Shown piece after piece: positions 1 through 5,769 of a DNA stretch of 6,793 nt. Source of the stretch: Eubacteriales bacterium (GTDB lineage: Bacteria; Bacillota_A; Clostridia; Christensenellales; Aristaeellaceae); NCBI GenBank assembly GCA_030528845.1, contig JAUMYC010000138.1:1-6793 (forward strand), read 5' to 3'. Numbering within the stretch: the first letter of the stretch is position 1; each line of letters begins with the position of its first letter. Made by a program: the position numbers and the translations under genes. The notes under the pieces are model-generated. The model was not told where the DNA came from. It did no database searches and saw nothing but the letters and a program-made list of their open reading frames with translations.

Positions 1-1859
1 CCATCCTCTCCGACCGCAAGAACAAGCTGCTCTCGCCGGAGGAATGGCTGCGCAGCGCAAGGCCGGATGCGAAAAACGAGAAGATCTTCCGGATCATGGA
101 GATCTACGACAAGCAGCTGCGCGAGAACAACGCGCTGGATTTTGACGACCTGCTGGTCAAGACGCTGGAGCTGCTGGTGAACAACCCGCCCGTGCTGGAG
201 GGCTACCGCAGGCGTTTTTCCAACATCCTCGTGGACGAATATCAGGACACGAACCAGGCGCAGTATGAACTGGTGCGCCTGCTGGTCAACGAAGAGCGCA
301 ACATCTGCGTCGTGGGCGACGACGACCAGTCCATCTACGGCTGGCGCGGCGCCGATATCCGCAATATCCTGAACTTCGAGAAGGATTTCAAGGGCTGCAA
401 GGTCGTGAAGCTGGAGCAGAACTATCGCAGCGACGGCAACATCCTCGAGGCGGCCAACCATATCATCCGCAACAACGCCGGGCGCAAGGAAAAGAGCCTT
501 TGGACGAAGGCGCAGTCCGGCGAGAAGATCCACGCCTATTCGGCGCTGGACGAGCGCGACGAGGCGCATTGGATCTGCATGCAGGCGGCCTCTTTGCAGC
601 GCAAAGAGGAGATCTCCTACGGCGACATGGCCGTGCTCTACCGCACCAACGCGCAGTCCCGCGTCATCGAAGAAGCCCTCGTGCGCTCCGGCATCCCCTA
701 CAGCGTCTACGGCGGCATGCGCTTTTACGACCGCAAGGAAGTGCGCGATCTGGTGGCGTACCTGCGCACCCTCAACAACCCGGACGACGACGTGTCCGCC
801 ATGCGCATCCTCAACGAGCCCAAGCGGGGCATCGGCGAGAGCACGCAGGAGAAGATCCTGCAGCACGCGCAGAGCGAGGGCGTGTCCTTTTTTGCGGCCG
901 TGCTCGATTGGCAGAGCATCGGCCTCCCCAAGCGCGCAGCCATGGCCGTGGAGGATTTTGCAAACCAGCTGCAGACCATGTTCGAGCTGCGCTTTGAGCT
1001 GCCTGCGGATCAGCTGGTGAAGAAGATCCTGGAGATCACGCGGTATGAGGAGCAGTTCAAAAAGGTCAAGAGCGAGGAGAATACCACGCGCCTGCAGAAT
1101 ATTCAGGAATTTGTCGGCGCGGTGACGCAGTTCACCGAGCAGGACCCCGAAGGCGGGCTGGAGGCTTTCCTCGAAAACGTGGCGCTGGTGACCGATCTGG
1201 ACGGCATGCAGGGCGCGCGCAGCGCGATGACGCTCATGACGCTGCACGCCGCCAAGGGTCTGGAATTCCCCGTCGTGTTCATCGCCGGCATGGAAGAGGG
1301 CATTTTCCCCACCATGCGCGCGCAGTTTGAAGAAACGCAGATGGAAGAGGAGCGCCGCCTGTGCTATGTGGGCGTGACCAGAGCGATGAAAAAGCTCTAT
1401 CTGCTCAACGCGCGCTCGCGCACGCTCTACGGCAGCCGCAATATGAACGAAGCCTCGCGCTTCCTCGGCGAGATCCCGCCGGAGCTGCTCGACAGCGGCA
1501 GAAAGAGCGCCCCGCAGCCCGTTTCCTCGGGCCGCGCAGAGCCCGCGACGCTGCCCAGAGCGGCAAGACCGACCAAAGTCGGTGCGGATATGGCGCTGGG
1601 CATCCCCGGGCTGCGCAAGGGCTTTGGCCCGGCCTCGCCCGCGCAGGAGAGGAAAGTCGTGGCCAGCGCCGCGCACAGCGTGCAGAAAACGCAGCTTTTT
1701 CACGAGGGCGACAGGGTACTGCACAGGCTCTTTGGCAAGGGTACGGTGCTTGAGTTCAAGGACGTCAACGGCTCCATGCGCGTCGTGATCCGCTTTGACG
1801 AGCGGGGCGACAAGGTCTTCCCGGCGGATACGGCGCCGGTGGTGAAGATCGCGGAATAA
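1..1859 (+). CDS. pcrA: ATP-dependent DNA helicase UvrD/PcrA, N-terminus missing (partial)
   Basis: Superfamily 1A 3'-5' DNA helicase of the UvrD/PcrA/Rep group, acting in repair and in clearing proteins from DNA. The reading frame is open from the left edge (first whole codon at base 3, 618 residues to the TAA), so the true start and Walker A motif lie outside; about 140-150 residues are missing by comparison with Geobacillus PcrA. Visible helicase motifs in order: Walker B/motif II DEYQD (234-248), motif III region GDDDQSIYGWRGAD (315-356), LEQNYRS (411-431), motif V TLHAAKGLEF (1239-1268) and motif VI VGVTRA with its arginine finger (1368-1385). A poorly conserved Ala/Pro/Arg-rich linker (about 1490-1690) leads to a C-terminal Tudor-like domain (about 1698-1856, FHEGDRVLHRLFGKGTV) typical of PcrA, the part known in family members to contact RNA polymerase. 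Adjacency to ligA favours PcrA over Rep. Family certain; the choice of pcrA over uvrD as symbol is by context. Confidence 0.95.
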   Translation, partial: ILSDRKNKLLSPEEWLRSARPDAKNEKIFRIMEIYDKQLRENNALDFDDLLVKTLELLVNNPPVLEGYRRRFSNILVDEYQDTNQAQYELVRLLVNEERNICVVGDDDQSIYGWRGADIRNILNFEKDFKGCKVVKLEQNYRSDGNILEAANHIIRNNAGRKEKSLWTKAQSGEKIHAYSALDERDEAHWICMQAASLQRKEEISYGDMAVLYRTNAQSRVIEEALVRSGIPYSVYGGMRFYDRKEVRDLVAYLRTLNNPDDDVSAMRILNEPKRGIGESTQEKILQHAQSEGVSFFAAVLDWQSIGLPKRAAMAVEDFANQLQTMFELRFELPADQLVKKILEITRYEEQFKKVKSEENTTRLQNIQEFVGAVTQFTEQDPEGGLEAFLENVALVTDLDGMQGARSAMTLMTLHAAKGLEFPVVFIAGMEEGIFPTMRAQFEETQMEEERRLCYVGVTRAMKKLYLLNARSRTLYGSRNMNEASRFLGEIPPELLDSGRKSAPQPVSSGRAEPATLPRAARPTKVGADMALGIPGLRKGFGPASPAQERKVVASAAHSVQKTQLFHEGDRVLHRLFGKGTVLEFKDVNGSMRVVIRFDERGDKVFPADTAPVVKIAE

Positions 1860-1908
1860 ACCGACCGTAGTCTAAAATGCAAGTGAAACAGGCGTTGGTC
1901 TGTTTTCG

Positions 1909-1924
1909 GAAAGGCGGCAGCGGA
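1909..1924 (+). promoter_or_regulatory. Ribosome binding site region deciding the ligA start
   Basis: The bases GAAAGGCGG just upstream give a moderate Shine-Dalgarno match (AAAGG ending at 1914), 10 bases before ATG 1925. The competing in-frame ATG at 1877 is preceded by GTAGTCTAA, with no such match. This supports the shorter 658-residue LigA. Confidence 0.55.
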
Positions 1925-3901
1925 ATGGAACGAATGCGGGAACTGGTCGCCCGGCTGAACGAAACGAGCTATGCCTATTATGTGCTGGATGACCCGCTGA
2001 TCTCCGACGCGCAGTGGGACGCGCTCTACGAAGAGTTAAAGCGACTGGAGTCGGAAACGGGTGTGACGCTGCCGGATTCGCCCACGAGGCGCGTGGGTGC
2101 GGAGCCGCTTGCGGCCTTTGCGCAGCACAGGCATCTGGTGCGCATGCTCTCCATGGACAAGGCGCAGACCGAGCAGGCCCTGCTGGATTGGGCTGCCCGC
2201 GCGGAAAAATGGGCCCGCGAGGAAGGCCGCGCGCAGCCGCAGTACATGATCGAGCATAAATTCGACGGCCTGACGATCTGCCTGACGTATGAAGAGGGCG
2301 TGCTCGTGCAGGCGGCGACGCGCGGCAACGGCGAGGTGGGCGAGGCCATTCTGCCGCAGGCGCGCACGATCCGTTCCGTCCCGCTGACGATCCCCTACAA
2401 GGGAAAACTCGAAGTGCGCGGCGAGACGTACATGCGCCTGAGCGTGCTGGAGGAATACAACAAAACGGCGGCGGAGCCGCTGAAAAACGCGCGCAACGGC
2501 GCGGCGGGCGCGTTGCGCAACCTCGACCCGGCCGTGACGGCGGAGCGCAGGCTTGACGCCGTGTTCTACGACGTGGGCTACATCGAGGGCAAAGAGTTTG
2601 CCGACAGCCGCGAGATGTATGACTTCCTGCGGGAAAACCGCTTTCCGACCCCGGTGTATCTGCAAAAGGCCGACTCGATCGAAGAGGCGATCCGGAAAGT
2701 GCGCGAGGTGGGTGAAAGCCGGGGCAAATTGGATTATATGATCGACGGCGCGATCCTCAAGATAACCGACTTTGGTCTGCGGGAGGCCATGGGCGCGACG
2801 GAGAAGTTTCCGCGCTGGGCGATCGCGTTCAAATTCGAAGCGCAGGAGGAGACCAGCGTGCTGCGCGAGGTGACGTGGGAGCTGGGCCGCACGGGCAAGC
2901 TCACGCCGCTGGCGCATCTGGACCCGGTGGAGATCGCCGGGGCGACGGTGCAGCGGGCGACGCTGAACAACTGGGGCGACATCCTGCGCAAAAAGGTGCG
3001 CATCGGCGCGAAGGTGTGGGTGCGCCGCTCGAACGAGGTCATCCCGGAGATCATGGGCAGGGTGGACGAGCAGATGCCCGGAGAGCGCGACATCGAAAAG
3101 CCGGAGCGCTGCCCGGCCTGCGGCGCGGCGCTGGTGGAAAACGGCGCGCATCTGTTCTGTCCGAACAGAGAGGGCTGCCTGCCGCAGAGCGTGATGCGCC
3201 TGACGCATTTTGCCGGGCGCGACGCCATGGATATCGACACTTTTTCGGAAAAGACGGCCATGCAGCTGGCGCAGGAGCTCTCCGTGCGCGAGCCGTGGCA
3301 GCTCTATACGCTGAAAAAAGAACAGCTGGTCGAGTTGGAGCGCTTCGGCGAGAAAAAGGCGCTCAAGCTCCTGCAGGCGATCGAACAGAGCAAAAACTGC
3401 CGACTGGACGCGTTCCTCTTTGCCATCGGCATCCCGAACGTGGGCCGCAAGACCGCGCGGGATCTTGCCGCGCACGCGGGAAGCGTGGAAAAGCTGCGCG
3501 CGATGACGGCGGAGGAGCTCACGGCCATCGGCGACGTGGGCGAGGTCGTCGCGGCGAGCATCATCGGCTTTTTCCAAAATGAAGCCGACGCGCGCGGCGT
3601 GGAGCGGCTCTTTGCCATGGGCGTCGCGCCGCAATGGGAGCAGGCGCGCCCGGGGGAGGGTCCGCTGACGGGCATGAAGGTGGTCGTCACGGGCACGCTG
3701 CGCACGATGAGCCGCCAGCAGGCCGAGGAGGCCGTCGTGCAGGCGGGCGGCGCGGCCGCGGGCAGCGTTTCCAAGAACACGAGCTTCGTGCTGGCCGGAG
3801 AGAAGGCGGGCTCGAAGCTGGAAAAGGCGCGCTCGCTGGGCGTAGAGGTGATCGACGAGGAAGAATTCCTGCGCCGCATCGGAAAAAGCGCGGAAAACTG
3901 A
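1925..3901 (+). CDS. ligA: NAD-dependent DNA ligase LigA
   Basis: Seals nicks in duplex DNA using NAD+ during replication and repair. The 658-residue product has the full LigA layout: Ia domain (about 1-60, with YAYYVLDDPLISDAQWD), adenylation domain with catalytic Lys112 in KFDG (112-115), RGE at 165-167 and the NARNGAAGALRNLDP block (188-202), OB fold (about 310-390), a four-cysteine zinc finger (C396, C399, C412, C418), helix-hairpin-helix repeats (about 430-560, with GIPNVG) and a C-terminal BRCT domain (about 580-652, VVVTGTL). Start: an in-frame ATG at 1877 would add 16 unconserved residues and has no ribosome binding site. ATG 1925 follows an AAAGG and places the Ia domain at the usual distance from the N-terminus. 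Odd points: RGDG is RGNG (133-136) and the usual GED is GEA (139-141), although the catalytic lysine and other signature blocks are intact. It lies 65 bases after pcrA, as in many Firmicutes, probably in the same transcript. The overall sequence resembles clostridial LigA. Confidence 0.97.
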   Translation: MERMRELVARLNETSYAYYVLDDPLISDAQWDALYEELKRLESETGVTLPDSPTRRVGAEPLAAFAQHRHLVRMLSMDKAQTEQALLDWAARAEKWAREEGRAQPQYMIEHKFDGLTICLTYEEGVLVQAATRGNGEVGEAILPQARTIRSVPLTIPYKGKLEVRGETYMRLSVLEEYNKTAAEPLKNARNGAAGALRNLDPAVTAERRLDAVFYDVGYIEGKEFADSREMYDFLRENRFPTPVYLQKADSIEEAIRKVREVGESRGKLDYMIDGAILKITDFGLREAMGATEKFPRWAIAFKFEAQEETSVLREVTWELGRTGKLTPLAHLDPVEIAGATVQRATLNNWGDILRKKVRIGAKVWVRRSNEVIPEIMGRVDEQMPGERDIEKPERCPACGAALVENGAHLFCPNREGCLPQSVMRLTHFAGRDAMDIDTFSEKTAMQLAQELSVREPWQLYTLKKEQLVELERFGEKKALKLLQAIEQSKNCRLDAFLFAIGIPNVGRKTARDLAAHAGSVEKLRAMTAEELTAIGDVGEVVAASIIGFFQNEADARGVERLFAMGVAPQWEQARPGEGPLTGMKVVVTGTLRTMSRQQAEEAVVQAGGAAAGSVSKNTSFVLAGEKAGSKLEKARSLGVEVIDEEEFLRRIGKSAEN

Positions 3902-3903
3902 CA

Positions 3904-3932
3904 GGCGGCAGTTAAAGTTCGAAAAAGCCGCC
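3904..3932 (+). other. GC-rich stem-loop after ligA, no U tract
   Basis: GGCGGC (3904-3909) and GCCGCC (3927-3932) can pair around a 17-base A-rich loop, starting three bases after the ligA TGA. No T run follows (CCAAAC), so it does not meet the form of an intrinsic terminator. It might protect the 3' end of the pcrA-ligA message or act with a factor. Such GC arms are easily found by chance in DNA of this composition. Confidence 0.3.
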
Positions 3933-3949
3933 CCAAACGCCGCAGGTTG

Positions 3950-3958
3950 TGGTATACT
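3950..3958 (+). promoter_or_regulatory. Possible extended -10 promoter for the yicC-gmk-rpoZ-coaBC operon
   Basis: TGGTATACT fits the extended -10 form TGnTATAAT with one mismatch in the hexamer (TATACT, 3953-3958). It stands in an otherwise G+C-rich stretch, 48 bases after the ligA stop. No convincing -35 hexamer lies 16-18 bases upstream (the sequence there is GCCCCA), so recognition would rest on the TG extension. Transcription would begin near 3965, leaving a leader of about 60 bases before yicC. Inferred from sequence only. Confidence 0.5.
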
Positions 3959-3961
3959 TGT

Positions 3962-3978
3962 CAGGATAAGATATCCTG
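3962..3978. repeat. 7-bp palindrome over the predicted transcription start
   Basis: CAGGATA (3962-3968) and TATCCTG (3972-3978) are perfect reverse complements around a 3-base centre. The site lies directly downstream of the TATACT element, where a repressor operator would sit. Its right arm shares CCTG with the larger 9-bp inverted repeat, so in RNA the two pairings exclude each other. An operator role is inference. Confidence 0.5.
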
Positions 3979-4010
3979 CGGCGCGGGCCGGGGGCAAACG
4001 ATGCAGATAC

Positions 4011-4017
4011 GGAGGAG
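4011..4017 (+). promoter_or_regulatory. Ribosome binding site of yicC
   Basis: GGAGGAG, a near-consensus Shine-Dalgarno, lies 7 bases before ATG 4025. It decides the start in favour of the family-standard MRSMTGYGR N-terminus over the in-frame ATGs at 3947 and 4001. Confidence 0.85.
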
Positions 4018-4024
4018 CAACACT

Positions 4025-4897
4025 ATGCGCAGCATGACCGGTTACGGCAGATGCACCATCGATAAGGACGGCCGCCAGCTGACGGTCGAGGTCAAGAGCG
4101 TGAACCATCGCTTTCTCGACCTCTCCTTCCGCATGCCCCGCAGCTTTTCTTCCATGGAAGACGAGATGCGCAGGCAGATCGGCGAGACGCTCAAGCGCGG
4201 CCATGTGGATGTATATGTGACCTACCGCAACCTTCGCGAGGATTCCAAGCAGGTCTCCATCGACAAGGCCCTGCTCAGCGGCTATATGAAGGCGCTGGAC
4301 GAGGCGAAGGAGCTCTACGGTCTGCATGACGACCGCACCCTCAGCCGCGTCGCCTCCTTCCACGACGTCCTCGTCATCTCCGAGGCGGAGGAGGACGAGC
4401 AGGCGCTCAAGGGCCTCATGGCCGAGGCGCTGGGCGGCGCGCTGGCGGAGAACGACCGCATGCGCGAAAAGGAAGGCCGCAACATGCAGCAGGATTTCCT
4501 GCTGAGGGAAAAGAACATCGCGGCCCTGCGCGAGAAGATCGCGCTGCGCTGGCCGAAGATCCAGGAGGAATATCGCCAGAGGCTCACCTCCCGCCTGCGC
4601 GAGCTGATCGACAATCAGGCCGACGAGAGCCGCATCCTGACCGAAGCGGCCATCGTGGCGGACCGCAGCGCCATCGACGAAGAGCTGGTGCGCCTGGCCA
4701 GCCATCTGGGCCAGCTGCGCGAGATGGCCATGGCGACCGAGCCCATCGGCCGCAAGCTCGATTTCCTCGTGCAGGAGATGAACCGCGAGGTGAACACCAT
4801 CGGCTCCAAGACGCAGGATATCGAAGTGACCGGCTGCGTCGTGGAATGCAAAAGCGAGATCGAAAAACTGCGCGAGCAGGTACAGAACGTAGAATAA
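4025..4897 (+). CDS. yicC: YicC/YloC-family endoribonuclease
   Basis: Member of the YicC (B. subtilis YloC) family. The E. coli protein has been reported to take part in RNA degradation, and the family is now annotated as endoribonuclease; the substrate here is unknown. The 290-residue product is the normal family length. It opens with the signature MRSMTGYGR, followed by VEVKSVNHRFLDLSFRMPR (21-39), the conserved N-terminal YicC domain. A charged, probably coiled helical middle (about 120-230) leads to the conserved C-terminal DUF1732 domain ending EMNREVNTIGSKTQD (251-265) and VVECKSEIEKLREQVQN (272-288). Start: the frame is open back to an ATG at 3947, but the extra 26 residues are unlike the family. 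ATG 4025 sits 7 bases after a GGAGGAG and gives the family N-terminus. It is the first gene of a likely yicC-gmk-rpoZ-coaBC operon and is preceded by a possible promoter. Cytoplasmic, with no signal or membrane segment. Confidence 0.95.
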   Translation: MRSMTGYGRCTIDKDGRQLTVEVKSVNHRFLDLSFRMPRSFSSMEDEMRRQIGETLKRGHVDVYVTYRNLREDSKQVSIDKALLSGYMKALDEAKELYGLHDDRTLSRVASFHDVLVISEAEEDEQALKGLMAEALGGALAENDRMREKEGRNMQQDFLLREKNIAALREKIALRWPKIQEEYRQRLTSRLRELIDNQADESRILTEAAIVADRSAIDEELVRLASHLGQLREMAMATEPIGRKLDFLVQEMNREVNTIGSKTQDIEVTGCVVECKSEIEKLREQVQNVE

Positions 4898-4920
4898 GCC
4901 GAAAGCGAAACCAAAGCAAA

Positions 4921-4927
4921 CGGAGGT
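4921..4927 (+). promoter_or_regulatory. Ribosome binding site of gmk (GTG start)
   Basis: CGGAGGT lies 8 bases before the GTG at 4936. It supports a non-ATG start for gmk, since no ATG in frame is suitably placed. Confidence 0.85.
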
Positions 4928-4935
4928 ACCGCAGA

Positions 4936-5556
4936 GTGAAACGAGGCAAACTGTTCACGATGTCCGGCCCGTCCGGCGTGGGAAAGGGCACGATCGTCCG
5001 GGAGCTGCTCAAGCTCAGCCCGGAGCTGCGCCTGTCCATCTCCTGCACCACCCGCCAGCCCCGCCCGGCGGAGAGCGAGGGAGTGCACTATTTCTTTGTG
5101 ACCAAGGACCGCTTCGAGCAGATGACCGCCGCAGGCGAGATGCTCGAATGGGCCAACGTACACGGCAACTGCTACGGCACGCCCCGCAGCTATGTGGAAA
5201 AAATGCTCTCCGAAGGGCACGACGTGCTGCTGGAGATCGACGTGCAGGGCAGCCTGCAGGTGCTCAAAAACATGCCCGAGACGGTGGGCATCTTCATCCT
5301 GCCGCCCACGCGCGCGGAGCTGGTGCGCAGGCTCTCCGGCCGCGGCACCGAGACCAAAGAACAGCTGCAGACGCGCATCCGCAACGCAGAGGCCGAGGTG
5401 CGCGAGGCGGAAAAGTTCAAGTATCTGGTGGTCAATGCAAACCTTGGCGAGGCTGTGCGCCAGGTGCGCTCCATTATCGAAGCGGAACATCTGCACAGCC
5501 GCAGAGAATTGCTTGAAAATCTCTATAATGAATTTGAGGAGGCGCATTCCAAATGA
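4936..5556 (+). CDS. gmk: Guanylate kinase
   Basis: Converts GMP and ATP to GDP and ADP, the essential step in GTP/dGTP supply; in Firmicutes Gmk is a known target of (p)ppGpp. The 206-residue product matches the usual length. Visible: P-loop GPSGVGKGT (11-19), GMP-binding residues in TTRQPRP (38-44), E71 in EMLEWANVHGNCYGTP (68-83), EIDVQG (100-105) and the lid region RGTETKEQLQTRI (136-148). Start: a GTG at 4936, 8 bases after a CGGAGGT, gives the standard KRGKLFTMSGPSG opening. The in-frame ATG at 4846 would add 30 basic residues overlapping the yicC end and lacks family support. It lies 38 bases after yicC and overlaps rpoZ by four bases (ATGA), implying translational coupling. Firmicutes such as Bacillus usually carry remA between yicC and gmk; there is no room for it here. 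Confidence 0.97.
   Translation: MKRGKLFTMSGPSGVGKGTIVRELLKLSPELRLSISCTTRQPRPAESEGVHYFFVTKDRFEQMTAAGEMLEWANVHGNCYGTPRSYVEKMLSEGHDVLLEIDVQGSLQVLKNMPETVGIFILPPTRAELVRRLSGRGTETKEQLQTRIRNAEAEVREAEKFKYLVVNANLGEAVRQVRSIIEAEHLHSRRELLENLYNEFEEAHSK
5536..5542 (+). promoter_or_regulatory. Ribosome binding site of rpoZ, inside gmk
   Basis: GAGGAGG within the last codons of gmk is 10 bases before the rpoZ ATG at 5553. It selects the first of two adjacent ATG codons. It also shows that rpoZ is initiated independently as well as being placed for coupling. Confidence 0.75.
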
Positions 5557-5759
5557 TGATCAAACCCCCGATCGGCGATCTGCTCAGGCGAGTGGACTGC
5601 CGCTATACCCTTGCCGTAGAGGCCAGCAAGCGCGCCCGCGAGATCATCGGCGGCGCCCAGCCCCTGCTGGACACCAAAGAGACCAAGCCGCTGGCCATTG
5701 CCATCGAAGAGATCAACCGCGGGCTGATCACTTACGTCCGCACCGAAGAGGAAGCCTGA
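5553..5759 (+). CDS. rpoZ: DNA-directed RNA polymerase subunit omega
   Basis: Smallest RNA polymerase core subunit, which wraps the C-terminal part of beta-prime and assists assembly. The 68-residue product is the normal size for a Firmicutes omega and carries the family signatures: IGDLL (7-11), RY at 17-18, ASKRAR (24-29), and KPLAIAIEEINRGLI (45-59). Two ATG codons are adjacent (5553 and 5556). The first lies 10 bases after GAGGAGG (5536-5542) and the second 13 bases after it, so 5553 is preferred. The ATG overlaps the gmk TGA (ATGA), so translation is probably coupled to gmk. coaBC begins 10 bases downstream. The gmk-rpoZ-coaBC order is the common one in Firmicutes. Confidence 0.95.
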   Translation: MMIKPPIGDLLRRVDCRYTLAVEASKRAREIIGGAQPLLDTKETKPLAIAIEEINRGLITYVRTEEEA

Positions 5760-5769
5760 GAGGGACAAC

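Larger units (their letters stand above)
3938..3983. repeat. 9-bp inverted repeat flanking the likely -10 element
   Basis: CGCCGCAGG (3938-3946) and CCTGCGGCG (3975-3983) are perfect reverse complements separated by 28 bases that contain the TATACT element and the predicted transcription start. It could be a paired operator, or an RNA hairpin in transcripts reading through from ligA. No T run follows, so it is not an ordinary intrinsic terminator. The function is unknown. Confidence 0.5.

Noticed and set aside
1873..1878. TAAAAT as a possible -10 element for a ligA promoter
   Set aside because: It has no -35 at proper distance and no TG extension. A single A+T hexamer next to a stop codon is weak evidence, and co-transcription from pcrA is more likely.
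1886..1905. AAACAG/CTGTTT hairpin between pcrA and ligA as an intrinsic terminator
   Set aside because: The stem is only six pairs and A+T-rich, and its T bases are part of the stem rather than a following tract. The neighbouring genes normally form one operon.
2875..3582. Long plus-strand open frame (235 codons) inside ligA
   Set aside because: It is an alternative frame of ligA, rich in Gly, Arg and Ala with no domain. Like the other overlapping frames in the window, it reflects G+C-rich codon use.
3947..4024. 26-residue N-terminal extension of YicC from ATG 3947
   Set aside because: It overlaps the promoter-like element and inverted repeats, has no ribosome binding site, and is unlike the family, which starts MxSMTGYG as at 4025.
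2036..4705. Very long minus-strand open frame (889 codons) opposite ligA and most of yicC
   Set aside because: Both plus-strand genes are unmistakable. The antisense translation is rich in His, Arg, Ala and Leu with no recognisable domain, as expected when a G+C-rich gene has few antisense stop codons. It also runs straight across the intergenic gap.
4846..4935. 30-residue basic N-terminal extension of Gmk from ATG 4846
   Set aside because: It overlaps the yicC 3' end and is not part of the guanylate kinase fold. The GTG at 4936 has an excellent ribosome binding site and gives the standard length.
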